A stretch of DNA of 64,000 nt from Cellulomonas alba (GCF_030362835.1 NZ_JAUCGQ010000001.1:2459461-2523460); one strand, 5' to 3'. Counted from the first letter of the stretch, positions 8,347 through 17,594 are shown. Translations and numbers: made by a program. The notes: generated from the sequence alone by a model not told the origin.

Positions 8347-10395
8347 TCAGCGCGTGACCTTGAGGGTCTTGGCCGCCGAGGTCGCGGGGGCGACCGTCGA
8401 CGAGCCGGTGTACGTCACGACGATCTTGTGGCTGCCCGTCTTGAGGAGCGGGAGCTTGATCGTCGCCTTGCCCCTGCTGAGCGTGTGCGTGGCGATGGTC
8501 TTCTTGCCGTCCTTCACGACGACCTTGCCGGTCGGCGTGACGCCCGTGGCGCTGACGGTCACGGTCACCGACGCGTGCTTGGTGTGCTTCACCGTCGTGA
8601 GGCCGGTGAGCTTGACCGACGCCTTGGCCTTCGCGACCGCGACCTTCACGACCGCGCTCGTGCTGCCCTTGACGACCGCGGTCGTCGTCGGCAGGTAGAC
8701 GGCCTTGACCGCGTAGCTCGTCTTGGTGGCCTTCACGGCGAGAGCGGCCCTGTGGGTGCTCGTCGAGAACGTGGCCGAGCCGAGCAGCTTGCTGCCGTCG
8801 TAGAACGCGACCTTGCCGGCGCCGTACGTGGCCGCCGTCACCGTGGCCGTCAGCGTGAACGACTTGCCGACGACCGGCTTGGCCGAGGCCGCGACCTTCG
8901 TCGAGGACGACACGGCCGGGACCGCGGAGACCGTGAGCGGCTTCGACGCCGTCGGGTCGGGCGCGCCGACGCCGAGCAGCGCCGGGACGAAGTAGGCCAC
9001 GACGTCGGACGTGCCGGTGGCTGACGGCGTCCAGCTGGCCGAGGCCGACGTCGCGTTCGCTGCGACGGTCACCGTGGCGAGCGTCGTCGCCGTGCCGCCC
9101 GCGACCTTGGCGAACGTGACCGTGCCGCCGCCCAGGCTGACGTTCGTCAGCGCCGCCGTCAGCGTGGCGGGCTGGCCGACGGTCGCGGCCGGGAGCGTGC
9201 CGAGAGCGACGGTCGTGCTCGACGGAGCCGCCTGGTAGGCACGGGTCTGCGTGTCGCCGCACTTGACCGCGCCGGTGAGCAGGCCGAACCCGTACTCGGT
9301 GATGACCGAGGTCTGCTGGCAGACCTCGGACGTCTGGCCGACGAACGCCTTCGCGATGTTCGACGTCGGGTCGTCCGCCAGGCGCGACGGCACGATGTTG
9401 TAGACCGGGCGCGTGAACGCGTTGTACGCCGAGTTCAGCGCGTACGAGCCGGCCGTGCCCTGCACGGGCTCGGTGCCGTTGGTCGCGCCGAGGAGCGCGC
9501 CGTGGCGGTTGTCGGTGACGAGGCCGTTGCCCTGCGCGATCCACTGACCGGCCGAGAACGGGGCGATCGCGCCCGCGTCCTGGTCGTCGGTGCCGCTGAC
9601 GAGCGCGTTGCCGTGGTGCTCCTCGACCAGCGCGTTCGTGAAGTCGTGGTCCTTGATGTTCGGGTACGTGCCGCTCGAGATCTGGGTCTCGGTGATGCCG
9701 AGCTGACCGAGCCAGAACGAGCGCGTGCCCGAGCCGGCCTGCGGGATGAACGTGGTGATCGGCACGACACGCGCGCCGCCGGCCGCGGTGTCCGCCGGGT
9801 GCAGCAGCGTCGAGACGCCGCCGACGACCTGCACGCGGTCGTACACGCCCTGGTAGATGGCGGTGATGTCGGCCTTCGTCAGGTCGTGCGGCAGCACGCT
9901 GTTCGGTGCGACGGCGTAGGTCACCGCGTCGACGGCGAACGGGACGTAGGTGAGCACGCCGTCCGGGCGGACGTCCGCGGCACCCGGGCCGCCCGACGAG
10001 CGCGCGAAGTCGATCTTGCCGAACGCGTCCGCCGTCGTGACGGCGACGGTCCCGCCCGCGAACGTCGCGACGTTCGCCGACGTCGTCTGACCGATGGCGG
10101 CGCGCAGCAGGTCGCGGCCCGCGCCCGAGCCGTTGGCGCGCGCGACACCCGTGCCGCCCGAGCGCGTGACGACCGAGGAGTCCGGCTTCGTCGCGTCGTA
10201 CGACGCGATGAGGTGGTTCGGGACCGCCGCGGCGATCGCGTTGACGACGTCCTGCGTGGTGTCGGAGCCGAGGCCGACGAGCGTGCCGAACGTGCCCGGT
10301 GCCGGGTCCGCGCTGGCGGGCAGCGCGAGCGCGCCGATCGCGAGCGCCGACGCGCCCGCGCAGAGCGCGATGCGCGTGAAGGCGTTCACCTTCAT
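8347..10395 (-). CDS. PstS-like secreted substrate-binding protein with C-terminal Ig-like repeats
   Basis: 682 aa from the ATG at 10395; AGGAG lies about 13 nt upstream, and a signal peptide follows (FTRIALCAGASALAIGALAL to PASA). Residues ~30-375 form a periplasmic-binding-protein fold of the PstS superfamily: GLGSDTTQDVVNAIA, the serine-rich RSSGG loop, VPFAVDAVTYAV, LTKADITAIYQG and the phosphate-loop-like FIPQAGSGTRSFW. Residues ~390-680 contain three bacterial Ig-like (Big_3-type) repeats with motifs such as PVVGKSFTLTATV, AGKVAFYDGSK and GKVVVKDGKK. It has neither a TM anchor nor a sorting motif, so it is probably secreted or held through the Ig repeats. It likely captures phosphate or a phosphorylated ligand ahead of the PstCAB pore. 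Confidence 0.85.
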   Translation of the reverse strand: MKVNAFTRIALCAGASALAIGALALPASADPAPGTFGTLVGLGSDTTQDVVNAIAAAVPNHLIASYDATKPDSSVVTRSGGTGVARANGSGAGRDLLRAAIGQTTSANVATFAGGTVAVTTADAFGKIDFARSSGGPGAADVRPDGVLTYVPFAVDAVTYAVAPNSVLPHDLTKADITAIYQGVYDRVQVVGGVSTLLHPADTAAGGARVVPITTFIPQAGSGTRSFWLGQLGITETQISSGTYPNIKDHDFTNALVEEHHGNALVSGTDDQDAGAIAPFSAGQWIAQGNGLVTDNRHGALLGATNGTEPVQGTAGSYALNSAYNAFTRPVYNIVPSRLADDPTSNIAKAFVGQTSEVCQQTSVITEYGFGLLTGAVKCGDTQTRAYQAAPSSTTVALGTLPAATVGQPATLTAALTNVSLGGGTVTFAKVAGGTATTLATVTVAANATSASASWTPSATGTSDVVAYFVPALLGVGAPDPTASKPLTVSAVPAVSSSTKVAASAKPVVGKSFTLTATVTAATYGAGKVAFYDGSKLLGSATFSTSTHRAALAVKATKTSYAVKAVYLPTTTAVVKGSTSAVVKVAVAKAKASVKLTGLTTVKHTKHASVTVTVSATGVTPTGKVVVKDGKKTIATHTLSRGKATIKLPLLKTGSHKIVVTYTGSSTVAPATSAAKTLKVTR

Positions 10396-10481
10396 GAAGG
10401 GGGTTCCTCTCCTGAGGTCCGAGGTTCGCGGGTCCGCGAGCGCCACCGCTCGGCGGCGACGATCGGACGCTAGGGACGGCG

Positions 10482-10542
10482 GGCGAACACCCGGTCCTGG
10501 TCGGGCGTCCAGCGTGGAAACACCGCGTTCACCTGGGCGAAC
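10482..10542. promoter_or_regulatory. Candidate PHO-box cluster before the Ig-repeat PstS-like gene
   Basis: GTTCACC (plus, 10527-10533) and GTTCGCC (minus, 10542-10536 and 10488-10482) resemble the GTTCACC unit bound by actinobacterial PhoP. They lie in the 183-bp gap upstream of the gene starting at 10395. A TAGCGT box (minus, 10472-10467) could be the -10 element. This suggests an extra phosphate-controlled promoter inside the locus. Confidence 0.4.
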
Positions 10543-10578
10543 GTTGGGCGACGCGCAGGCGAGAACCGCCCGTACGGG

Positions 10579-13299
10579 CTACAGTCCCCGCGCTTCGAGC
10601 AGCCGCGCGCGGCGCATGAGCAGCGGGCCCGCGACGCACGCGGGCAGCCCGAGCGCCAGCGACCCGGCGAGGCCCGCGCGCATGGCGGTGACCGCCGCGG
10701 GCGTCACGCGCGGATCGACCTCGGGAGCCGCAGCCGCGGGTGGCGCACCGGAGCCGCCGCCCGAGCCCGAGCCGGTGTCGGCGTCGGCCGGCGGGAGCGC
10801 GCCACCGCCTCCGGAGCCCAGCGAGCCGCCCGCTGGGCTGCCGTCGCCGTCGCCGTCGCCCGAGCCGCCGGTGCCCGTGCCGCCCGTCGGGGCCGTCGTC
10901 GGGTCCGCGCCGCACAGCGTGGTGTGCGTCGCTCTCGACGTGAGGGACGCCGCGACCGACCGGGTCCTGGCCGCGTCGGCCGCCGAGAGCGGCACGTACC
11001 CGCGGGGGAGCCGGCCCTGCGCGTCGCCCGGCACCTGTCCCGTGCCGGCCGCGACCCGCAGCAGGCCCGCGTCGTCCTTGAGCTCGTCGGCGTCGGCGCG
11101 GCAGACCGCGATCGCGACGTAGCTGACCGTCGCGAGCGGGTACGCGCCGAGCACGCGCGCGTTCGCGTCGGGCACGCGCACGCCCGGGGCGCTCGACGAC
11201 TGCGGCATCGCGGCGACGGCGGCGCCGATCGACGCGGCGCTGGGCGCGACGGCCTGGCCCGCGTTGTTCACCAGCGCGGCCGTCCGCAGGCCGAACCGCG
11301 CGGCGGCCGAGGCGTCGGTGAGCGCGAGCTCGAACCGCTGGCCCGGCAGCTGCGCGCCCGACGAGGTGAAGCCCGGCGGCAGCTTCGTCACGTCCCAGAC
11401 GACCTTGCCGCCCGCGTCGGCGCGCTGCGCCCGCATCGCGCCCTCGTTCATGTCGTTCATGTACGGGCGCAGGTCGAGCGTGCCGTAACCCGGGTCGGGC
11501 ACGGTCTCGTCCTGGCGGTACGTCGACAGGTCGGCCTTGGGGTAGGAGTCGATCTCGGCGTCGTGGGCGATGTCGAGCGCGCGGTAGGCGGGGTTGAGCA
11601 CCATGCCGTACTCGTCGGGCTCGCCGCGCAGGAACGCCGCGGCGAACGGGTCGGCCTTGATCCACGACCAGACCTGCGCCGCTGCGTCCGACGAACCCAG
11701 CGCGACGAGCAGCCCGTCGGGACCCGCGGTCGGCACGAAGTCCGCGAACGACGGGTTGAGCTCGACGAACTCCGGGTCCGTGACGATCGAGCGCGGGTTC
11801 TTGGTGAGCGCCTTGCCGCCGCCACCCGGCACGTCGGCGCGGTACGACTGCGTCAGCAGCTTCGCGAGCAGCCGTGCGTTCAGGGTCAGGTCCGTGACGG
11901 GCGTGCCGTTCGCCGCGGCGCCCTTCGTGCCGAGCGCGTCGTTCGTCTCGATGTTGTAGGCGACGACGATCGCCGACTGCACGACGGGCGCGTACACGAC
12001 ACCGGCCTCCTTGCCCGCCGTCGCGTCGAGCGGGCGCTGCACGAAGCCCAGGTGCGCCGCGCCGAGCTGGTCGCTCGTGATCTCGCCGCGTGCCTCGTCG
12101 TCGCCGATCTGCGAGAACCCGTACGTGGTGCCCGTCGCGCACAGCGCGGGCTGCCAGGACGTGATCGCGTCGGAGACGAGCTCGTGGCCGACCACGCGCC
12201 GCTCGTCGGCGCCGATGCGGCACGACGAGCCGACGGGCTGGAAGTCGAGCCGGAACACGAGCCGGTCGCGCCACGCGGTGGCCGAGAGCGGCGAGCCCGA
12301 GAGCGCGCCGTCCGGCGTCTGCTCGACGGGCGTGCCGTCGGCGTCGACGGCCGTGCGGGGCACCACCACGAGCCAGCACGAGCGTCCGGTGCCGTTCGCC
12401 AGCCGGTCGCCGCAGCCGAGCTGGGGCGCCTCGAGCGTGGTGTTCGTCGTGAACACCGCCGTTCCCGTGCCGTCGTCGCCCGTGCGGGTCGCCGTGATCT
12501 CGTTCGTCGTGGCCGACGTGAAGTACGGCGACGTGTCCCAGACGGTGGTTCCGTCGACCGCGCGGAACGGGACCGCGTACGCCTTGAGGTTCGGGTTCGT
12601 CAGCGGCGGCGGCACGAGGTGCGCCGCGTCGTACGCCTGCTGCGGGTCCTCGCCGGGCCGCAGCGTGCGGCCGCCGACGCGGTCGCCGAGCAGGCCCGAG
12701 AGCCCGGACGGCGGGGCGCCCCACTGGCACTGCTCGGCCGTCGGGCCCGTCGCGGGGTCGCCCCAGCACTGCATGACCTGCAGGTAGTTCGCCGCGAACC
12801 GGCCGTGCGACGTCGCGGGCGCACCGCTCCACGCGATGGTGACGCCCTGGTTGGTGATGTCCTTCGTCTGGTTCACCGTCACCGTGAGCCCGCGCAGGGC
12901 GCCGTAGCCGGGGTCGGTCGCGTCGTGGCCCGCGACGAGCTGGGGGTCGACCCACGCCTGCGTCTGCGTCGACGACGTGGTGGGGAAGTCGGACGGGAGC
13001 ACCGGGGTCGGTGTCGGGTCGGGGGTGGGGGTCGGGCCGTCCGTGGGGCTCGCCGTGGGACCGGGGTCGCCGGCGGGGGCCGTCGGTTCCGTCGTGGGGG
13101 CCGTCGTCGGGTCGGTGGTGGGCTCCGTCGTCGGGTCGTCCGTGGCCAGGGTGGTCGCGGCGTCCGTCGCGCGGGGATCGCCGAGCCCGTCACCCGCGTC
13201 GGCCGAGGCGGCGACCGCCAGCACGCCCGAGAGCAGCGTGAGCGCCAGCCCTCCGACCGCGAGGCCCGAGCCGACGCGGTGCAGCGCCCGCGCCCTCAC
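10579..13299 (-). CDS. Giant membrane-anchored PstS-like protein (906 aa)
   Basis: The GTG start at 13299-13297 overlaps the pstS stop as GTGA. A signal/TM segment (~8-30) is followed by a Thr/Pro/Asp-rich linker (~35-105, repeats of TTEPTTDPTTA). The large ectodomain (~115-800) has six or more cysteines and PstS-like signatures: GFVQRPLDATAG, VVYAPVVQSAIVVAYNIETN and YPLATVSYVAIAVC, the last two matching conserved PstS strands. A Gly/Ser-rich linker (~810-865), a C-terminal TM helix and a basic tail (MRRARLLEARGL) complete it. It is about twice the size of normal PstS, with large insertions, so the ligand is uncertain. Coupling to pstS and sharing its anchor design suggest a partner in phosphate capture. 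Confidence 0.75.
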   Translation of the reverse strand: MRARALHRVGSGLAVGGLALTLLSGVLAVAASADAGDGLGDPRATDAATTLATDDPTTEPTTDPTTAPTTEPTAPAGDPGPTASPTDGPTPTPDPTPTPVLPSDFPTTSSTQTQAWVDPQLVAGHDATDPGYGALRGLTVTVNQTKDITNQGVTIAWSGAPATSHGRFAANYLQVMQCWGDPATGPTAEQCQWGAPPSGLSGLLGDRVGGRTLRPGEDPQQAYDAAHLVPPPLTNPNLKAYAVPFRAVDGTTVWDTSPYFTSATTNEITATRTGDDGTGTAVFTTNTTLEAPQLGCGDRLANGTGRSCWLVVVPRTAVDADGTPVEQTPDGALSGSPLSATAWRDRLVFRLDFQPVGSSCRIGADERRVVGHELVSDAITSWQPALCATGTTYGFSQIGDDEARGEITSDQLGAAHLGFVQRPLDATAGKEAGVVYAPVVQSAIVVAYNIETNDALGTKGAAANGTPVTDLTLNARLLAKLLTQSYRADVPGGGGKALTKNPRSIVTDPEFVELNPSFADFVPTAGPDGLLVALGSSDAAAQVWSWIKADPFAAAFLRGEPDEYGMVLNPAYRALDIAHDAEIDSYPKADLSTYRQDETVPDPGYGTLDLRPYMNDMNEGAMRAQRADAGGKVVWDVTKLPPGFTSSGAQLPGQRFELALTDASAAARFGLRTAALVNNAGQAVAPSAASIGAAVAAMPQSSSAPGVRVPDANARVLGAYPLATVSYVAIAVCRADADELKDDAGLLRVAAGTGQVPGDAQGRLPRGYVPLSAADAARTRSVAASLTSRATHTTLCGADPTTAPTGGTGTGGSGDGDGDGSPAGGSLGSGGGGALPPADADTGSGSGGGSGAPPAAAAPEVDPRVTPAAVTAMRAGLAGSLALGLPACVAGPLLMRRARLLEARGL

Positions 13300-15008
13300 G
13301 CGCCGGCCCCCTTGCGGACGCGCGCCACGAGCGGCGGGCCGGCGACCAGGAGCAGCAGCAGCCCGACGCCCAGCGCCATGGCGAGCGACTGACCGGCCGG
13401 CGTCGCGTGCGCGCCCGTCTGCACCGGCTCGGCCACGACGTTCTGGCACACGCCGGTGTCGGCCTCGCACGCGACCGGGCCGCCGCCGTAGTTCGCCGCG
13501 ACGACGCCCGTGCCAGTGCCCGCGCCGGTGCCGCCGCCCGAGCCGTCAGCGCCGAGCGCACCGCCGGTGCCTCCGCCGGACCCGGCCGCGCCGGTGCCCG
13601 CGCCGCCGATGCCGCCGCCGGTGCCGCCCGAGCCGGTCCCGGTCCCCGTGCCGCCACCCGCCGCGCCCGAGCCCTTGCCGCCCGAGCCCTTCGACCCGCC
13701 GCCGACCGGGGTGGTCGTGCCCTTCGCACCGCCGGTCCCGGTCGAGCACTGCGTCGCGCCGAGCTTGTCGCACGGCGACGGCTGCGGGGCGTTCTTGGCC
13801 AGGGTGTTCGTGCCGTCGGACGAGAACGTCGGGTTGTGGCAGCCCTTGATGTCGACGGACTGCGCCTGCACGCCAGGGATGCGGCGCACCTGGTCGAGTC
13901 CTGCCTGCACGAGGTTGATCGGCAGCGGCGAGTACCCGAGCACGGGCGCCTGCTGCTGGCCCTCGCAGAGGAAGTAGTACGCGAACGCGCCGAGCGTCCG
14001 GCCCTTCGCGTCGGTGAACCCGTCGGCGTTGTCGGTCGGCACGACCACATAGCTGTACGACGAGAGCGGGTACACCCGCGGGTCGGTGCTCGTGTAGACG
14101 CGCGTCAGGTCCTGCGTCAGGTACGCCGCCGAGGACTTGTCGGTGTTGATCCGGGCCGAGAGCAGCGCGACGGCGACGTTCGACGCGGTGGGCTCGGCGT
14201 AGTAGCCCGCGGCGTTGAGGATCTTCGCGACCGGGTAGCCCGTCTTCAGCGCGTACGAGTACTCGACGTAGGTGATCGTGCCGACGTTGGCGGTCTGCGC
14301 CACGTACCCGGCGACGCCCTGCGAGTTCGGCTGCGACACGAAGCCCTTGCCCGCGACGGTCGGGAACTGCGACGTCGTGCCGCACGGCGTCGACCGCCCG
14401 GCCTTGCGGCAGTACGCGTCCCAGTCGCCCTGGTGCTCGTGCGCCATCCACGTGGTGAACTGCGCGGTCGACCCCGAGCCGTCGGACCGGACGACCGGAA
14501 CGATCTTGCGCGGCGGCAGCGCGAGCCCGGGGTTGTCCTGGGCGATCGTGGGGTCGTTCCACATCGTGATGACGCCCGTGAAGATCTTCGTCAGCACGTC
14601 GCCCGACAGCCGCAGGTTCGTGACGCGCCGCCCGCCGACCTGCAGGTTGTACATGAACGCGGTGCCGCCGGCCACGATCGGCATGTACGCGAAGCCGCGC
14701 GTCGGGAGCGTGTCGAGCACGCCGCCGTCCGTGATGCCGTACGGGATCTCGGTGCTCGCGAAGTCGACCGTGCCCGCCTTGAACTGGTTGCGGCCGTCCG
14801 ACGAGCCCGTGCTCGCGTAGTTGACGCGCATGCCGTACTGCTGCACGTTGCGGCGCCACTGGTCGATCGCGTTCGAGCTCCACGACGAGCCGGCGCCGTT
14901 GATCGGCACGTAGCTGGACGCTGCCTGCGCGGGCGCCGCGGCGAGCGTCGCCGCGAGGAGCCCGGCGAGGGCGATGGCGCTCGCGACGAGGCGACGGGTG
15001 CGGGTCAC
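13296..15008 (-). CDS. pstS: Phosphate-binding protein PstS, C-terminally TM-anchored
   Basis: 570 aa from the GTG at 15008-15006, which overlaps the pstA stop as GTGA. A signal peptide (~5-28, ending APAQAA) precedes a PstS domain (~30-390): INGAGSSWSSNAIDQW, YASTGSSDGRNQF, DFASTEIPYG, the phosphate loop RSDGSGSTAQF, and GYVAQTANVGTITYVEYSYA. A glycine-rich linker (~415-515) spans the wall and a C-terminal TM helix with a basic end (LALGVGLLLLLVAGPPLVAR) fixes it in the membrane. This is an alternative to the lipoprotein anchor of usual PstS; no lipobox is seen. The family delivers inorganic phosphate to PstCA. Confidence 0.93.
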   Translation of the reverse strand: MTRTRRLVASAIALAGLLAATLAAAPAQAASSYVPINGAGSSWSSNAIDQWRRNVQQYGMRVNYASTGSSDGRNQFKAGTVDFASTEIPYGITDGGVLDTLPTRGFAYMPIVAGGTAFMYNLQVGGRRVTNLRLSGDVLTKIFTGVITMWNDPTIAQDNPGLALPPRKIVPVVRSDGSGSTAQFTTWMAHEHQGDWDAYCRKAGRSTPCGTTSQFPTVAGKGFVSQPNSQGVAGYVAQTANVGTITYVEYSYALKTGYPVAKILNAAGYYAEPTASNVAVALLSARINTDKSSAAYLTQDLTRVYTSTDPRVYPLSSYSYVVVPTDNADGFTDAKGRTLGAFAYYFLCEGQQQAPVLGYSPLPINLVQAGLDQVRRIPGVQAQSVDIKGCHNPTFSSDGTNTLAKNAPQPSPCDKLGATQCSTGTGGAKGTTTPVGGGSKGSGGKGSGAAGGGTGTGTGSGGTGGGIGGAGTGAAGSGGGTGGALGADGSGGGTGAGTGTGVVAANYGGGPVACEADTGVCQNVVAEPVQTGAHATPAGQSLAMALGVGLLLLLVAGPPLVARVRKGAGA

Positions 15009-16375
15009 GGGTGCTCCTCGGTGGGGGAGTCGGGGGCGCCGGGCGCGGTCGGCGCCTCGGAGGGCAGCTCGCCGCTGACGGCGTAGCGGGCGAGCACCGG
15101 GTCGACGGTGGCGTCGCCGGTGGGCTCGAGCTCGGAGAGGGCGCGCGGCCGCACGCGGATCCCGTCGAGCACCCGCGCGTACAGGTCGGCCCGGCGGGCG
15201 CGCGCGGCCGCGTCCTGCGCGCCGATGACGCGCGCCAGCACGAACAGCAGGACGACGATCATCATCAGCACCGCGGCCGTGCCGAAGCCGCGCGCGATCA
15301 TCGACGGCTCGGGCGACTTCACGAACTGGAAGATGGCGAGCGGCAGGCTCACCATCGGGCCGTGCAGCGGGTTCGCGTTGAACGCCGCGGTGAAGCCGGA
15401 CGTCAGCAGCACGGGCGAGGTCTCGCCGATGCCGCGGGCAGTCGCCAGGATGACGGCGGTCGTCAGGCCGGAGCGCGCGGTCGGCAGCACGACCTTCCAG
15501 ACCGTGCGCCACTGGCCCGAGCCGAGCCCGTACGACGCCTCCTTGAGCGTCCCGGGCACGAGCCGCAGCACCACGTCCGCGGAGCGGATCATGATCGGCA
15601 GCATCATGATGCTGATGGCCATCGACGCCGCGAGGCCCGACTTGTCGAGGCCGAACGTGAGGATCGCGGTCGCGTAGACGAAGAGGCCGGCGACGATCGA
15701 CGGGAGCGCGGTCATCGCCTCGACGACCGTCCGCACGAGCCGCGAGAAGCGGCCAGGCACCTCGGTGAGGAAGACGGCGGTCGCGAGCCCGAGCGGGATC
15801 GTGATGGCGAGCGCGAGCGAGATCTGGATGAGGCTGCCGACGATCGCGTGCGCCACACCCCCGGTCGTCAACGGGTCGAGCGGCCCCGCGAGCGCCATGT
15901 CCTGCGTGAAGAAGTTGGCGTGCAGCAGCGCCCGCAGCCCGCGCCCGAAGGTGAACGTCACGATGAAGACGAGCGTCGCCATGACGACGAACGCGAGGCC
16001 GTGCACCACGACCATGACGACCCGGTCGCGCACCGCGGGCGCGTCCGCGTCGAGCGAGACGACCGTCGCGTAGACGACGAGGAACAGCACCGTCGCGATC
16101 GCGACGCACGCCACGACGCCCTGCACCGGCGCGAGCTGCGTGGCGATGACGGCGGTGAGCGACAGCGCCGCGACGCCGGAGCCGACGAGCGCCAGCGCGT
16201 CGCTGATGCGCGCGCCGCCGAGCTGTCGGCGCCGTTCGGGGGCCGGGTCGGGTGCGGGCGCGGGCCGGTGGGTGCGGGCCGGGGTGGCGGGCTCGTCGGC
16301 GGCACTCGCGGGCGGCGCAGCGGGCGCGTGATCGGCCGGTGCGGCGCCCGACGGGCGGGAGGCGAGGGTCGTCAT
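15005..16375 (-). CDS. pstA: Phosphate ABC transporter permease PstA
   Basis: 456 aa membrane permease. The first ~60 residues are a Pro/Ala-rich cytoplasmic tail. About eight TM segments follow, more than the usual six, with two additional N-terminal helices (~65-120). The MetI-type permease core includes the EAA-loop region (TLKEASYGLGSGQWRTVWKV) and ARGIGETSPVLL, both typical of PstA. The C-terminus has a soluble ~70-residue extension rich in Glu and Pro. The ATG lies 2 nt after the pstC stop and the pstA stop overlaps the pstS start, so pstC-pstA-pstS and the next gene are tightly coupled. Confidence 0.93.
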   Translation of the reverse strand: MTTLASRPSGAAPADHAPAAPPASAADEPATPARTHRPAPAPDPAPERRRQLGGARISDALALVGSGVAALSLTAVIATQLAPVQGVVACVAIATVLFLVVYATVVSLDADAPAVRDRVVMVVVHGLAFVVMATLVFIVTFTFGRGLRALLHANFFTQDMALAGPLDPLTTGGVAHAIVGSLIQISLALAITIPLGLATAVFLTEVPGRFSRLVRTVVEAMTALPSIVAGLFVYATAILTFGLDKSGLAASMAISIMMLPIMIRSADVVLRLVPGTLKEASYGLGSGQWRTVWKVVLPTARSGLTTAVILATARGIGETSPVLLTSGFTAAFNANPLHGPMVSLPLAIFQFVKSPEPSMIARGFGTAAVLMMIVVLLFVLARVIGAQDAAARARRADLYARVLDGIRVRPRALSELEPTGDATVDPVLARYAVSGELPSEAPTAPGAPDSPTEEHP

Positions 16376-16377
16376 CG

Positions 16378-17409
16378 TCAGGTCCCCTGGCCCGAGCGCG
16401 ACCGCGCGGCGATGCTCGACGCCGCGAAGTTCACGACCAGCGTGAGCAGGAACAGCGTCAGGCCGGCCGCCATCAGCGCCGACATGCCGAACGTCGAGGC
16501 CTCGCCGTACCGCAGCGCGATGAGCGAGGAGACGGAGTTCGTGCCGTTCTGCAGGACGTGCCACTGCACCTGGAAGACCGGCGAGATGATCATGTAGACC
16601 GCGATGGTCTCGCCGAGCGCGCGGCCCAGGCCGAGCATCGTGCCGCCGATGATGCCGCCCGCGCCGTACGGCAGGACGACCGAGCGGATCATGCCCCAGC
16701 GCGTCGAGCCCAGCGCCAGCGCACCCTCGCGCTCGCCGACCGGCGCCTGCATGAAGACCTCGCGCATGATCGACGTCATGATCGGCGTGATCATCAGCGA
16801 GACCACGAGGCCGGCGACGAACGTCGACGACGTGTAGACGGTGACGGTCGACAGAGGGTCGCGCGGGTCGGTGCCCTGCACCGCGAGCGGCGGGAACCAC
16901 GCGAAGACGGTCGACAGCCACCGCGCGACGTCCGTCAGGTGCCCCTGCAGGAAGAAGAAGCCCCAGAGGCCGAAGACCACCGACGGCACCGCGGCCATCA
17001 GGTCGACGAGCGTGACGAGCGCACGCCGCAGCCGGGCCGGCGCGTACTCGGAGATGTAGAGCGCGGTGCCCAGCGACAGCGGGAGCGCGAACGACACCGC
17101 GACCGTCGCGATCAGCAGCGTCCCGACGATCACGGCCGCGATGCCGAAGTGGTGCGAGTCCGGCTCCCAGTCCTGCGTCGTCAGGAAGCTCGGCCCCGCG
17201 ACCCGCAGCGCCTGCCACGCCCGCGCCAGCAGGAAGATGCCGACGAACGACATGATCGCCAGCACGCTGATGCCGCCGCCCCGCAGCACGCCGCGGAACG
17301 CTCGGTCGGCAGGCGCGCGGCGCGTGCCGAGCCGGCGCGGCACGTCCGCGTCGGGAGGCCCGCCGGGGGACGGCGGCAGGTCCGCAGGGGACTCGAGCAC
17401 GGTGGCCAT
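16378..17409 (-). CDS. pstC: Phosphate ABC transporter permease PstC
   Basis: 343 aa, six TM helices, first gene of the pst locus. Typical PstC features: DWEPDSHHFGIAAVIVGTLL, LGTALYISEYAP, LVDLMAAVPSVVFGLWGFF, REVFMQAPVGEREGALALGS and GLGRALGETIAVYM. The ATG at 17409-17407 gives the expected length; upstream in-frame ATGs would add an Arg/Pro-rich stretch unlike the family. Shine-Dalgarno pairing is weak. A GTTCACC-type PHO box lies about 165-185 bp upstream. Confidence 0.93.
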   Translation of the reverse strand: MATVLESPADLPPSPGGPPDADVPRRLGTRRAPADRAFRGVLRGGGISVLAIMSFVGIFLLARAWQALRVAGPSFLTTQDWEPDSHHFGIAAVIVGTLLIATVAVSFALPLSLGTALYISEYAPARLRRALVTLVDLMAAVPSVVFGLWGFFFLQGHLTDVARWLSTVFAWFPPLAVQGTDPRDPLSTVTVYTSSTFVAGLVVSLMITPIMTSIMREVFMQAPVGEREGALALGSTRWGMIRSVVLPYGAGGIIGGTMLGLGRALGETIAVYMIISPVFQVQWHVLQNGTNSVSSLIALRYGEASTFGMSALMAAGLTLFLLTLVVNFAASSIAARSRSGQGT

Positions 17410-17572
17410 CGGGGGAGGACGCTCTTCTCGGCACGGGGGGCTCGTCGTCGCCGGCGGCGGCCGGTCGGGCCGCTCACCTGCGAGAACGGGTCGAGCGCGG
17501 GAGCGCCGAACGAGGCGAGCGTGACGGCCGTCGGCGACGTGCGCGGTGCCGGCGGGCATCACGGGGGCATCG

Positions 17573-17594
17573 GGCGGGCGAAGCGTTGGTGAAC
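17573..17594 (-). promoter_or_regulatory. Candidate PHO box upstream of pstC
   Basis: Read on the minus strand: GTTCACC-AACG followed directly by CTTCGCC-CGCC. These are two 11-nt direct-repeat units with the 7+4 architecture of the PhoP-binding PHO box known from Streptomyces. The first unit matches the GTTCACC core exactly. It fits phosphate-starvation control of the pst locus by a PhoRP two-component system, which lies outside the window. Confidence 0.5.
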
